Below are positions 22,923 through 34,993 of a stretch of 64,000 nucleotides of DNA, one piece after another (the stretch's first letter is position 1; each line of letters starts with the position of its first letter). The notes under the pieces are model-generated. The model had not been told where the DNA came from and made no database searches. It saw only the letters and a program-made list of their open reading frames with translations. The translations under genes were made by a program, and so were the position numbers. Source of the stretch: Helianthus annuus (lineage: Eukaryota; Streptophyta; Magnoliopsida; Asterales; Asteraceae); contig NC_035441.2 in NCBI RefSeq assembly GCF_002127325.2, positions 53,884,317-53,948,316 of the forward strand, in the 5' to 3' direction.

Positions 22923-23420
22923 TAATCTATAGTCTAAGTTGAAATTTCACTTATTTATTTATTTATTAGAAATCACTCATTTGATTAATACTCTTTGCTT
23001 ATACTTTTTTTTAGTCGATTAAACCCTAAACAAACAAACAAACAATAGCATTATAATATTATATTTTTATATCTTTACACATAGGTAAGTTCTGCAACAA
23101 TAGGATACAAACACACATAATTTATGTATGCGTATATGTAACAATGAAAACTAACTGAATATGAAAATAAATGGTTACAGCTTGCGTGAACTGATAATAT
23201 CTAAACAAAAGAATTTGGATTGAAAATGCCTACTGGGTTGCTTTGATTGTTTTTTACATCCACAATGGTGGATATGATGTGGTGGTTTTCAAGCACATTA
23301 TTTGGTTATTGCGTCATTATTCTTATCATATCAGTGGTTTCGAAATAAAGTGCCCTTATATATATATGTAGAGAGACGTTCCTTTTAAACCAATAATATA
23401 TTGCGAATCGTGATCTTAGG
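22923..23420. other. Intergenic sequence
   Basis: AT-rich with short CAAACAAA repeats; nothing recognised. Confidence 0.45.
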
Positions 23421-23851
23421 CAGGGCCGGCCCGTTAGGCTTATCAATCTAGGCTAAGGTTTAGGGCCATCAAAAAAACAAGGGTCCTAATTTTTTTTCTT
23501 TTCATATGTTAGGCTTGTTTTTTGGCCCATTTAAACAACGTTTCTAGGCCCAAGATTTTGGATTTTACTCTAAGAGTTCACATTATCCACGCACGCTTTA
23601 TTCCATAATCCAAAAGCAGCGCCACAATACAGCAACCCTTGTTACTTGCGGTGTCTTTTGAGTTACCAATGTGAAACTGATTCGGATTTAGCGAAATTAG
23701 GGTCGACATGAGGAAGAATCATCGCTGTGGTGATTTAATGTCTCAAATCTCAATCTCGGTTGCTAATTTTCTTTATACCAATTCAATAGAGCCCCGACTT
23801 TGTAGTTCGTTTAGGGCCTTCAAAAACGTCGGAACAGCCGTGATCGCACGT
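23421..23851. mobile_element. Probable hAT-like element, decayed
   Basis: Starts CAGGGCCGGCCCGTTAGG, the same end type as the hAT at 24219, and ends near GGAACAGCCGTG, a decayed inverse. Expected 8-bp TSD not convincing (ATCTTAGG against ATCGCACG). Confidence 0.45.
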
Positions 23852-24218
23852 TTATAACTTTTCTTTTAATATTCGTTGTATGAATTGACTGGAATGCATG
23901 TTGATTTCAATATGTAAGATTTATTTTTATAAAAATATATGACACAGATAATCTTCTGTCTAAAAGGACATTTTTGTAATAGTTATTATGAGAAGACATA
24001 AGAATTGATATGTAGTCATCATGTTTTAGACTTATACATAATGTTTTAGGTTGTTTTGGCAAAAAAAAAAAAAACACCAGACATAACAATTTAAAACACA
24101 ATGCAATGTATTATAGACATGAAATTTAAAACACAACTAAAACACACTATTTAACGTTCTTGGCATGATGTTTTAAGTTTTAAACCTAGAATTCGTTGCA
24201 TTGTCTTAAAGTGTTATG

Positions 24219-25165
24219 CAGGGCCGGCCCTGAGAATTCAGGTGCCCTGTCCAAGCTCGAAAAAATGTACCCTTAATCCTTAACGAAATAACACGTAAAA
24301 GTGCAACCCCCCCCCCCCCCAAATTACCAAATTAACAAGACTATTAGCAAAAGTACAAAACCCCCCAATTTCTAACAAAGTTTCAACCAAATTGTCGCTT
24401 AAATAATCGACAATTAATGTCAAATAACACTCAGTTAATCGACAATTAACGTCAAATAAAACCTAAGTCCTAACTAATCGACTATTAACTACAAATAACA
24501 CGCAAATAATCGACAATCATATGCTAAATAATATGAAAATAATCGACAATCATACCTGATCATACCTAATCGACAATCATACCTTATAATTTTTAAACTA
24601 AAGCAAATAAACAAAGAAGCTAAAATCAACAAAGAATAAAAACTTTATTAAAAAAAAATTTAGAAGAAATAAAAGCAAATATTATAGAAAAAAACATAAA
24701 CCTATGGATTAATTTGCCTACAAGCTACAACTTACTAACTACTTTGACTGCATATAGTAAATAGCCTGTATGTTCCAGTTCCACCCAAGATAGAAAGGAA
24801 TTAAATAAATTATTATGTATTGTAATTTTCTAATGAGTTGGGCCTTATTTCTGGAAGCCCAACACAAATAAAATAAAACCTAATATTATCTCTGCATTCC
24901 ATCTCAATTTAAATTGCGCAGCCCCCAACACTCAGAAGAATAGATAACACGGCCGACAGCTACCGCATCATAGTTTCTCGCCGGAAAAAGGATTTTCTGG
25001 TCATGTCTTTCCATTTTAAACAATGCAAGGGTGAAAAATTCATTAGTTTTTTTTAGATATTGTAATTGTATAATTTCATGTCCCTCTGAAGAATACTTAA
25101 CGTGCCCCTCGGAATTACGGACCCTGGCCGGTGGTCCTCCCCGCCCACCCTCAGGGCCGGCCCTG
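24219..25165. mobile_element. Non-autonomous hAT element, 947 bp
   Basis: Each end carries CAGGGCCGGCCCTG, itself nearly palindromic; perfect 8-bp TSD GTGTTATG at 24211-24218 and 25166-25173. Inside are a run of 14 C (24307-24320) and about six copies of AATCGACAATYA (24405-24600). The ORF at 25031-25357 has no domain. Confidence 0.93.
24307..24600. repeat. C14 run and AATCGACAAT repeats
   Basis: A 14-C homopolymer at 24307-24320, then degenerate direct repeats of AATCGACAATTAA.GTCAAATAA type, inside the hAT element. Confidence 0.75.
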
Positions 25166-25499
25166 GTGTTATGTTTAGTGTTTTTCTTGCCAAAACAATC
25201 TAAAACGTCATGCCTAAGTACAAAACATTATGTCTACATGTTAATTTCTATACCTTCTCATACTTCTTACGAAAAATTTAATTTTTACAGGAATCTAAGA
25301 CAATGCACGCAATTATCCTTCTTATTAAAAAATTCAAGGCAAGAAGAAATAAAATGATACAAATAGTGTGGAGATAATTAAAATGTCTCCAATTTTACTA
25401 TTTTTATTGAAACGTTATTTACACGTTCTTATGTGCTGCTTAGCATAATGCTGGTTCTAAAACGAACATGTCATATATACATATGCATAAACACACATA

Positions 25500-26156
25500 C
25501 AATGGCGAAACTATCCCACTATTTAAGGGTATCCAAAAGAAATTTACCATGCAATCATACAATATTAAAAAAAATAGACAGTAAATAAATAAATAAATAA
25601 AGTAAACAAATACCTAATAGATTTGTCCTCTTCTTTTTTTCATAGCTTGCAATCGTATCCATCACATCGTCGTCTTTTACTTTATGAAAAAAATCATTTT
25701 CGACCGCACAAACATGACATTGTTAAAAAATTACGGGCTCATTCAATTGCGTAAATCCGTCTTGATAAACTTCAATTTCAAAAAACATCTTTCAACGGTT
25801 GCGATTGTAACCAGTAAAATCAAAGATAGCTTCACTACCCGATAAACCAAAGGACAAGAACTATGTGTTCCCATTTCAACCATAAGACGCGTAAGATCAC
25901 TTATTCTATCATATGGGCTTTATTAGTTATTACAATTTGGGCTTAATTGTCGTAAACTAATTATTTGGGCGTTGTTACTAAAAAAGTTTTGGGCTTAATG
26001 AATAATATCAAGTTTCATAATTTTCTCTTAAGGGTATCCTCGTATATGTTTTTGGGTATGCTATGTATAAAACCGAAAAAAGTTACACTGCAAATACGAA
26101 TACGGGGTTGAGCCGTAGCCCGTGCTACGGCTCATTCTACATTGGTTCTGCCCCTG
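25500..26156. mobile_element. Decayed hAT element with a transposase remnant
   Basis: Left end CAATGGCGAAACTA, right end the inverse of CAGGGGCAGAACCA, flanked by CACACATA and CACACACA (7 of 8 equal, but low complexity). It contains a piece of hAT coding sequence on the minus strand. Confidence 0.65.
25612..25897 (-). pseudogene. C-terminal (hATC dimerisation) fragment of a hAT transposase
   Basis: Minus-strand translation gives ...SCPLVYRVVKLSLILL..., then ATVERCF, then KFIKTDLRN, stops, and a tail with QAMKKRRGQ. This order matches the hAT C-terminal dimerisation region of TTF-zinc-finger transposases (PLVYRLIELALVLP, ATVERAFS, KSDLRNRM, from memory of the family). At least three in-frame stops follow the DLRN block and all upstream transposase parts are missing, so it is a relic. 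Confidence 0.75.
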
Positions 26157-26182
26157 CACACACACATACACATATATATGAG

Positions 26183-26489
26183 AAAATGTATAATAAGAAC
26201 CACTTTGAGTTGTGAGAACTGTAAAAATTAGGCCTTACAAAAGTTTTTAAGAAAAATTCTCAAAAGTTTAAAAAATCAACTATTTTAGAAAAAAGAATAT
26301 CGTCTGCGAAAATTTACATCACTGTAAAAAGATTTATGGGTGACGTCATTGTTTTGTAAAACAAATTACAAATGTTTTGTGACATTGTGAAAAAAAAATA
26401 ACAAAACTCGTAAAAAATGAATTCACATCATTTTAGAGGTGTTTTTCTAACATTTTATCTTACAGCTCAAAGTTTTCTTAACATTTAAC
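26183..26489. mobile_element. Possible Mutator-like MITE
   Basis: The left arm AAATGTATAATAAGAACCAC.TTGAG and the right arm, inverted, AAATGTTAAGAAAACTTTGAG are similar over about 35 bases. No clear TSD. Confidence 0.45.
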
Positions 26490-26765
26490 TAGCACGTCCC
26501 CAAGAATTTCCTCTACTCTCTTTACTTCCACTCATCTCCTTTTCTTGCAAAATTCCTACATCATCCCATTGGAGATGGTATAATTTAAACCGGATCCTAC
26601 ATGTATGTATGTATATAGATTTATTTGACTTTTGAAACTTCATATAATCATGAGGTGGCCTTCTTATCTGCCAAACAATAAAAAACGGCCATATACTTGC
26701 CCCCATCGTCTTCTCATCAAAGGGCCACCTACTAGGTTGCCTATAAGTTTTGTTTACGTAATTAA
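26490..26765. other. Unassigned
   Basis: The 73-codon minus-strand ORF at 26485-26706 has no recognised domain and no supporting context. Confidence 0.35.
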
Positions 26766-27681
26766 TAGGTTAGAACCCCGTGTATTACACGGGTTGAATA
26801 AATGTAATTTTAGATATTAAATAATAAAAAGTTATATTTTTATGAATCCCGTATATTGTACGGGTTAAATAAATGTAATTTTATATATCAAATAATAAAA
26901 AAAAATTATATCTTTAAAAAACATGTGTATTACATAGATTAAATAAATGTAATTTTATATACTAAATATTAAAAATGTCTTATCTTTAAAAAAAGCCGTG
27001 TATAATCGGGTTGAATAAATCTACCAAATAATAAAAAAATTACATCCTTAAAGACCCCGTATTTTACACGTGTTGAATAGATCTAAAAAAGAGTTATATC
27101 TTTAAAAACCACGTGTATTACACATATTAAATAAATGTAATTTTGTATATTAAATACTAAAAATGGCGTATCTTTAAAAAAACCCGTGTATAGTTGGGTC
27201 GAAAAATCTACCAAATGATAAAAACATTACATTTATTTTACATAGCAAATAAATCTTATTTTACATAGCAAATGATAAAAAGTTATATCTTTAAAAACTC
27301 CGTGTATTACACAGGTTATATAAATGTAACTTTATATAGTAAATAATAAAAAAAATTATATTTTTCAAAACCTCGCATTTTAGACTTGTTGAATAAATAT
27401 AATTTGTATATCAAATTATATTTTTAATAAATTAGGACAACATTTAATATTAATTTATTATTTATATAGTTAATATAAGACTAGTAGGAAAGAGAGGTAT
27501 TTGTTTTAAAAATATATTAAATTAACAATTTAGATTTGAAGATAATATTTTATTAAAGTATGATAAGATTTAATATTAATTTATTATTTATTTATTTAGT
27601 TAATATAAGATAAGTATAGATTTAGGGATACCTTCATTGAATGACATGTGTCCTAAACTTGGTTTCTTTTATTATAGTAGA
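26766..27681 (-). mobile_element. Non-autonomous Helitron, 916 bp, with a decayed 3' end
   Basis: On the minus strand it starts TCTACTATAATAAAAGAAACC at 27681 after an A. It ends in the hairpin CCCGTGTAATACACGGGG followed by TTCTAACCTA at 26766, where the usual CTAG has changed. The 3' part is an array of 70-85 bp units with the ACACGGGTTGAATAAATGTA motif, as in the 16750-17944 copy. Confidence 0.78.
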
Positions 27682-27692
27682 TAGATATGCTT

Positions 27693-27787
27693 TTATAAAT
27701 AAAATACATATTCTTTCTAATTTTGTTAGAATAACTTATATATAAATAAAATAAATATTCTTTCTAATTTTGTTAGAATAGCTTGTA
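27693..27787. repeat. 47-bp tandem duplication
   Basis: Two copies of a unit containing ATTCTTTCTAATTTTGTTAG differing by a few bases. Confidence 0.85.
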
Positions 27788-28144
27788 TAATTAAGTACAT
27801 AATCATAGTTTCATAGTTATTGAGAAAACATTGAAAACTCTCACATGCCGAAATAAAACACATGTAATATAATACATGTTTTCAAGAGCTTTGAGAAAGA
27901 AAAGCGCCGAGAGGATATTTAAAAAAAAAAAAAAACAAGTTTTGTGCAACGCAACTGTAACATATGTTACGAAAAAATTGTTTATTTTGTTAAAAACAAA
28001 CTGGTCGACATTTTTTTGAATTTTTTTGCTCAAAACCCTTAAAAACATATATATTACATATGGAATTTTTTTTCAAAATAGAATGATGGGAGGTCATAAT
28101 GATATTTATATGGTTATATACAACCTTCCCCCTTAATAATATTT
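27788..28144. other. AT-rich intergenic DNA
   Basis: No gene; the 81-codon minus-strand ORF at 27803-28048 is low-complexity Phe/Asn and unsupported. Confidence 0.45.
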
Positions 28145-28393
28145 AGGGTAAATTACACTTCTCATCCTTTATGTTTGTAACGGGTTACAATGGATGACCT
28201 TTAACTTTAATAATTACAGTCGTAGTCCTTTATTTGCAAACTCATTACACCTTAGGTCCTTTGACCCTAACCTGGTTAAAACTTTTAGTTAAGTGAGGTC
28301 ATGTGCAACCTATGTGAGGGCAAAAAAGTCATTTAATACATAAGAAAAGAATGTCAAAATTTAAAACCTTAAATAATAATTATAAGCCTAAAC

Positions 28394-28417
28394 AATCATC
28401 ATCATCTCCCCTGCTAC

Positions 28418-28467
<50 letters not shown>

Positions 28468-28500
28468 CCCTGTACTCTCTCTCTCTCTCTCTCTCGCTAC
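28394..28500. repeat. (CT)n microsatellite
   Basis: CTCTCT tracts broken by CCCTGTA-type words. Could be part of a captured 5' UTR. Confidence 0.9.
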
Positions 28501-28672
28501 ATACCACTTCGGTGGTGGCCAGACTAAGATATGATTAAACAACTTACCCAAACCCAAGAGGTGAACCAGTTTCCCCTCTTTTCTGATATCTCTCCATCAA
28601 TAAGTTCAACTGTCATAATGAAGCTCTCACAATGATGAACCAGTTAGCCTAGGGCTTGTATCTTGAGAATAT

Positions 28673-29290
28673 ATGGATAGATTAGAGAAGAGTGGAGTTG
28701 TAGGGTTTAAACAACCGGAAACAACAACGGATTTGTTTATAAAATGGGGGAATAAGAAGAGGCATAAGTGTGTGAGGATGAGAGATCCGGACGATGCTGC
28801 AGATCTGTGGTATGCTGTGTCCGGCCGCCGGAGGATTCGCCGGAGATTTCTGGAGTTCGGATGATGATTTGTTTGTAAATTTCAGTTCTGATCTGGATTT
28901 TGAAATTTATTCAATTTTGACTTAATTTTATGATAATTTTCTGGAGTTCAGATGATGATTTGTTTGTAAATTTCAGCAGAAACACTATTTTTTCCCAAAT
29001 TTTTATAATCTGGTCTTAGTTTTGATGTTTATTTTGACCTAATTTTCTGATAGTTTATGTAGATCACATGATGATCTATTTTAAATTACAATAACAGTTG
29101 AAAATTTTAGTAGAAACAAGAATTTTCCTCAATTTTTCTGCAAATTTTGACATAATTTTGATATTTTGGATGACAGGAATTCTGAAACGGCGGTTAATCT
29201 GAGATCGGAGACTCACCGGAAACCGTCACCGGAGAAGGAGGTGAGTAGGCCTACTGTATCTCCGGTGGACGGTGGTGTAGGGGATCAAAA
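28673..29290 (+). pseudogene. Captured gene fragment, resembling the N-terminus of DUF1639 proteins
   Basis: The frame from 28673 (63 codons) encodes a Lys/Arg-rich piece with KWGNKKRHKCVRMRDP. From memory this resembles the QWGNRKRLRCxKV motif near the start of plant DUF1639-family proteins. About 300 bases later, after a pyrimidine-AG (near 29177), the reading ETAVNLRSETHRKPSPEKE looks like a second exon of the same family. It continues to the LTR insertion at 29290 and past it at 37295. Part of the first block (28686-28766) recurs at about 37303-37378, so the fragment was duplicated. No downstream domain remains. Non-functional; the family assignment is a recollection, not a search. Confidence 0.42.
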
Positions 29291-31727
29291 TGTAACGCCT
29301 CGCTATTCGCAGCTTTCTGTCTTTAGAAAGTTCATCTTGTGATTCTATTTTCGGAAACCCGTTTCCTTTGTAATCGTATTTCGTTTAAAGCTATTGTAAA
29401 TCCGAGACTTGATCATAATGAAAGGAATCTTTTATATGAAATATACATCGTTTATACATTATTTATACATTGATACATACGTTTGTTTGACACATGATTC
29501 GTAATTCGCATAAACATAAGCTTAACTCGTAAACAATGATCGTGTATTCGTAATCCCTAAATCTTCATACATTCAAACACTTGGTTATTCGATTATAAGA
29601 TTAAGTTGTATATTTATTTTTCACTTGATCATACCAAACTATAAACCATACATACTTGTTACATTTCATGTGTTATACACACCTATATTATCACACTTTT
29701 TGCTAAATTAAAACATGTCATTTATGCATTTTGGACCTTGTTACAAGTTACATACATACTAGACACCATGTAACACTTTATTAAACATCAAATATGTACC
29801 TTCTAGTGTCAAAAAAATAAAATAAAACAAAAATTATGGGGCTGTTAACAGCCTTGCATCAACCCACTTAAATTCTTTGTTTTAAGTTATTCAGCCCACT
29901 AAACACTTCCAAAGCCCAACCCAATGAAACCCTAATACATCCCCTATATAACCCAAGCCTCCTCCAAGCATTTTTCACTTTCTAAACACTCTCCATTCAC
30001 TCTCAAACACTCCAAACCGTAGCTGACTTCTGAAGTTCGAGCAGATTGATACTACTCCACTAAAGTGAGCATAACTCACTCAATTCTTATCTGATTCACT
30101 CGATTCTTTTTGCTACTTCTTTGTATTGACCTTAGCTACATTTCCATGGGGTTTCCCTGGAAAATCAGAGCCTGGAACGTCGCCAAAAGGGATCCAAAGT
30201 TGACTGATTTTTCTGTTCATGTTTCAATCTTTGATAAACTCGAGGAAACTCATCTCAAACCTATGTCCTTATGCTTATAACCACATCTATGATTAGTTAG
30301 GCTTAAAAACAAGGTTGAGACATTCAAAATTAGAGGTATAAACCTCACAAACTTTTTGTTTTGTTCAAGGGTTGAACCCACAAGTGATGTTCAAGTTCAA
30401 GACTTGATGTTTGTGTGATTTAGGATTAACTTGGGTTATCCTACTTAATCATCCACACATTGCTTGATGATTTCTCATAGATTAGTTGTTCATATTCTTG
30501 TATTACTTGTAAGTTCTTGACCCTCCTTGTATGTTCATAACATCAAGTGTAGTGGTGAACACTTAGAGGTGCCTAAATGGAAGACTTTTCTTTCTACCTC
30601 CTACATGAATTCTATGACACTTAAGAGGTTCCTAAATGGAGGATTCATCCTCCTACCTCATGCTTGAACTAATGGACTTATTCATATATTACATAACATA
30701 TATAATACTTATATAAACTATCCAAATATTTGAACCTTTGATGATGAATTTGTGTTCATTCGTCAAAGTACTAGATTGTATCATCTAAGACCTAAAACTT
30801 GTTATGATTCTAATGGGTGTTCTACCCATGAAAACATTCTAACCCTTGGGGTTTCATAGTGTCAAACAAGTATTATGTGTTAAAAGATGATTACTTTCAT
30901 ATGTTATATTCTTATGTTTTAAATTCCGAATCTCGACTCTAAACATACCTTGAACTTTAACCCTTATACATTTGATCTCCTGATCTCATTGCTCGTCAAC
31001 AAATTGGATAATCGGAAAGCATATGAAAATTTTGTGAGTATACTTGACCCATTTTACCGTTTTCACACTTTTAGGTGTAACATATTTTATATAAAACACA
31101 CTTATTATACATATTCTTATGCAAATACATAAACAAACGATCCAATACATGCTTACTATTTGTTATGCTTGATTCGTGTTTTCTGGGTGATTCTTATGTG
31201 ATGAACTTGTCATTAGGTTCGTACAAGCCTCCACTTAACATGTATAGCACTATAGGAGTAACGCAACACCCGTGAACGAGAGGTCATGTTAGGTTTATTC
31301 ATTCATAGTTGCGTAAACAGAGGGTTGACTTGTAAATCGATGCCAGATTAATACGTTAATCTTGATAACTTGGTTTGCCATGTGGATTGTTCCTTATCAT
31401 TTTTATACTTATATAATACGCACCAAACTTGTATGCTCGCCAATACTTTTTGTATTGAACTACACTTTTAAAACATGTTGCAGGTTTAGCGATGATGTTG
31501 GTGATGCATGGAGTCTAGTAGGATGCTTAGATACACACTTTAAATTTGTATTCTTATTGTATTGTATTTCGTTACTCATGTTGTATTTATTTCAAATCTT
31601 TGTAATTGACTCTTCAGAATGAAATGGAAATTTATTATTTAAATACTTGTCACAAATAGTGTTATGAAGTCTCTTGCAATCTATTTCGTCTCACTCTGAT
31701 ATTTCCACCATCGGTTGGGGTGTGGCA
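29291..31727 (+). repeat. 5' LTR of the LARD-like element, 2437 bp
   Basis: Starts TGTAACG and ends GGTGTGGCA (the other LTR ends GGTGTGACA). TATATAA lies at 29945-29951, a likely core promoter. Carries about 145 bases (30148-30294) that are missing from the 3' LTR. Confidence 0.92.
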
Positions 31728-31730
31728 GAT

Positions 31731-31743
31731 TGGTATCAGAGCC
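31731..31743 (+). promoter_or_regulatory. Primer-binding site for initiator tRNA-Met
   Basis: TGGTATCAGAGCC, three bases after the LTR end, complementary to the 3' end of plant initiator tRNA-Met. Sets the orientation of the element. Confidence 0.93.
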
Positions 31744-31995
31744 ATAACTATAAGGAATTAGGAAAAAAATTGCCACGCTTTTGACCTAGTCTATAGTTAA
31801 GCACCAAATTAGACCATACTTGCTTCACATGCTATTTTATTGAAACATCTTTATGTGCTATTCTTGAAATGTCTTTTACGTGTTATTTTCTTGAAATGCT
31901 TTATGTGCTTATACTTGTTATTATTATTTTGAACATACGTCTTTTACACGTTTATACAAAAATTGAAACCACTCGTAATACGCAAACGAGACGAC

Positions 31996-32727
31996 TTCAC
32001 CAAAATAGGCGTGAAACCCACAATTTGGTGAACAACTCTCAATCCATCTACTTTTCCTTTTTACATGAAATTCACCATCAATATAGGAGTGAAATCCTCA
32101 CCTTGATGGAGAAATTCGAATTTCAAATTCTAGTGGACCCTCGTCAAAGTGTTGAAATTAAATTTTGACCCGACGAGTACCAACCAGGCTTAGGATATGA
32201 AATCGCCAAGTTAGGGGTGAAACCCGCACCTTATCGACTAGTTCCACTCCTTGATTTTCATAAATCCCGCCAAGTCTCGAAATTTCCATTGATTTGGGAC
32301 ATGTAGTAACCGGAAGGTTAAATATCGTTAACCGACTTGTCGGCGACAGTATTTTACCTATTAGGCCAAAGCATGCTCCTCAAATTCAAAAGACTTTTCG
32401 ACCACTTTGGTTAGTCAAAGTTCCGTTTGGAACCATCCAAATTTTAATCAAACATGTGTTTCTATTATTTATCTTATACGATGCAATCTTTCAAATTCAG
32501 ACTAATTTCCGATATTCTCTTTTCACACACACAACATATTAAATCATTTCATACATTTATATATATGCATGATATCATAAAATTTTATTTATATTTCTTA
32601 TAACAACAAATGGAGACATATCATCAAAATAGGAGTGAATTCCTTACCTTGATGATTGACTCCACTCACTCTTTCTTAAAACGACCTCACCAACGAGTTA
32701 GGGGTGATTCCCTTACCTAGGTGATCG
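31996..32727 (+). repeat. Five dispersed copies of a hairpin motif with covarying stems
   Basis: Copies at 31996-32032, 32075-32109, about 32201-32238, 32621-32655 and 32682-32727. Each has an outer stem of different sequence around a similar loop: TTCACCAAA/TTTGGTGAA, CCATCAA/TTGATGG, a decayed CGCCAAG/CTTATCG, TCATCAA/TTGATGA and TCACC/GGTGA. Inside is a second short stem around GTGA: GGA/TCC in copies 2 and 4, GGG/CCC in 3 and 5, GG/CC in 1. Stem sequence changes while pairing is mostly kept. Confidence 0.75.
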
Positions 32728-33684
32728 TTACCAAAGATTTTCCTTCAAAATATCTTATTATGCAAACCCGATCATGTTTTATACCTAAATCGTTTATCAT
32801 TATTCAAAATACCTACTTATACCGATTTCAAAATATATTGTTTTATCAAACGTACTTCTTTTCCTACAATCTATTTTCACTCAACTCATATACACGAGAT
32901 TCTTAATCATGTCTTAAAACATTTTATTACCCGAATTTCAAAACCTTACGAAATGCTACCTATCAATTTAATCGGTCCAATGAATCTCTTGCCCATGAAC
33001 TTCATATTCGACTTAATCACTAAAACACACACCCACGTTATACCACCATACTAAAGACTTTCATTCTCAATCGAAATTTAAACCAACTTTCTTGTATACT
33101 TATAAGATCTTATAGATATTATATGACTGTTTTACCAAAGACTCTTTTCAACATCAACGAATCATTTGTTAAAACTTTTTTTTCAATAATCACTAAGTCC
33201 ATTTTGCTAAATTTCTTTTCTAAGGATCAACGTTTTCATAAGAACCTCCAAAATTCAAAATGTCTTGCTTTGATGCAAATGAAACAAACCTATTATCTCC
33301 GAAAACCTTTTTCTACACCGCTTAATTCGTCTTTCAAATTTCAAAACATGTGGGCTAGGAGACTTCATGAGGACCGACAATCTTCAACATACGTAAACTT
33401 TTTAAAACAAAAGTAGCATTTCCATTCATTACAAAACACATTATGCATACCCAATGAATACTTTATATCGCCTTGCATTTACAAACTATATTCTACCTTC
33501 CAAATCAAACTCGATCTATTTTGATTCAATAAACTCAACATTTCGCTTAAACAACAACACATGTAATTCATTATACACAATTTAATCGATACCTCGCGAC
33601 GAAATCGCTTATATTCAAATTTCTCGAGCGTTTTATATGTCCAAATTTGTTATGCTTCAACATACACTATATACGTAATTTTTA

Positions 33685-33870
33685 TTATTCGTACCTACAC
33701 TTATACTCATACGTTTTATGCTTATACTTATACTCATACGTTTTATGCTTACACTTATACTCATACTACTCGTACGTTTTATGTCTATACTCATACTTAC
33801 GTGAATATTCATACTTAAACTTATATTATTCTCATACTTTCATTCATACTCATGATTCATACATTCGTAC
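33685..33870 (+). repeat. TTATACTCATACGTTTTATG-type minisatellite
   Basis: Degenerate tandem repeats of CTTATACTCATACG / TTTTATG. The Tyr/Leu-rich ORF across it (33647-33925) reflects the repeat. Confidence 0.85.
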
Positions 33871-34978
33871 CCGTGCGCGAGTGGAATCCGAGGGATTCGC
33901 TTACGTGGGTCCCATACATACTTAAGCATGGACTTGCTTATACACTACATTCTTATACGTACTCATTCATATTTTCAAATACCTTAATTCATATGCAACT
34001 AGTACAAGCTATGCAGATCATGCAACGATCGGTATAATCGCGGGTGCACACGGGGTTATAGTGATAAGCGCATGAGAACCATAAAGTGTACTGCTGTATA
34101 TGGTAAGACAAGGAACGTAACATGACACCGGATACGAAACAGACGTAATATGGTCAAAACATGATGGATACGCCACTGGTACTTCCTATACATAAGTGTT
34201 TTCACCATGTTACCAAACTTTCGTAAAACGTGCTATGAGAAGTTCAGTGTTTTGCAGACCTTTGGACCTAATACAAATTTTAGACAACTCACAAACTCAT
34301 TATATCCGATTATCCTCGACGAGACCTCATTCTTAACACCTCACCTTCGTCTATCCGATACTTATACTATTCTGATACTCGTAATTCGCCCATTAGATCA
34401 ATCGCCCACTTTTCATATCTCCCATTTTCTCCATTATCCTTGTCCTTATTCGAACCCCATTTACAATCAAGTCTGTTTAAACGTTCGAATCCTAACTTAT
34501 CTCCTTACCTTAAAACTATCTTCCTATTCTTGTACTAACATACTTAGTAGACCGTTATCACTTTATTTTAAAAGTACCAAACCTTTTCATCCCTCTCAAT
34601 AAACAATTTTTACGAATGTGTGATTTTATACTATCCTTAAAAACTTCCTATGTAATCTACCCCACTTTCCATCAAAATACAAACCGTTTCGTACAAAATC
34701 TTCCTTCTTAATATGACACATTTTTAATACATCTCTAATTTAAGTTATTCAAACTTGCTTAAACTCGCTTTACCTATATACGCACCTACACGTTTTTAAT
34801 TATGTTTGGTACCTCAAATTATTTTGGACAAAACGAACTCCTTTGCAAACCCATCTTGTCATTCCTCAAAATTTCGTACTTTTTACGTTTCAAAATTTTC
34901 GAGTCTCAATTTTAATCACCCTTTTTGCTAAGACTCTTTCAAGTCTTCCTCTTAAATAAATTTCGGGACGAAATTTCC

Positions 34979-34993
34979 TAAAGGAGGGGAGAC
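34979..34993 (+). promoter_or_regulatory. Polypurine tract
   Basis: AAAGGAGGGGAGAC directly before the 3' LTR; primes plus-strand DNA synthesis in LTR elements. Confidence 0.85.

Larger units (their letters stand above)
23955..25300. mobile_element. Long foldback element, split by a hAT insertion
   Basis: The left arm (about 23955-24113) is inversely repeated at 24192-24218 plus 25174-25300. Matching landmarks: TTGTTTTGGCAAAAAA on the left and TTTTTCTTGCCAAAACAA on the right; CAATGCAATG and CGTTGCATTG near the loop. Without the hAT the arms pair over roughly 150 bases around an 80-base loop. No TSD identified. Confidence 0.7.

Noticed and set aside
23421..23851. Certain hAT element with TSD
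   Set aside because: Only the left end is clear and the 8-bp flanks agree poorly, so it is kept at low confidence.
28673..28864. Intact small host gene
   Set aside because: It sits inside a Mutator-like element, is partly duplicated and lacks the rest of the family; better read as a captured fragment.
31869..32168. Gag-like ORF in the LARD-like element
   Set aside because: No zinc knuckle or Gag motif; the frame runs over hairpin repeats and AT-rich DNA.
33647..33925. Tyr-rich 92-codon ORF in the LARD-like element
   Set aside because: Created by the TTATACTCATACG minisatellite; not a protein gene.
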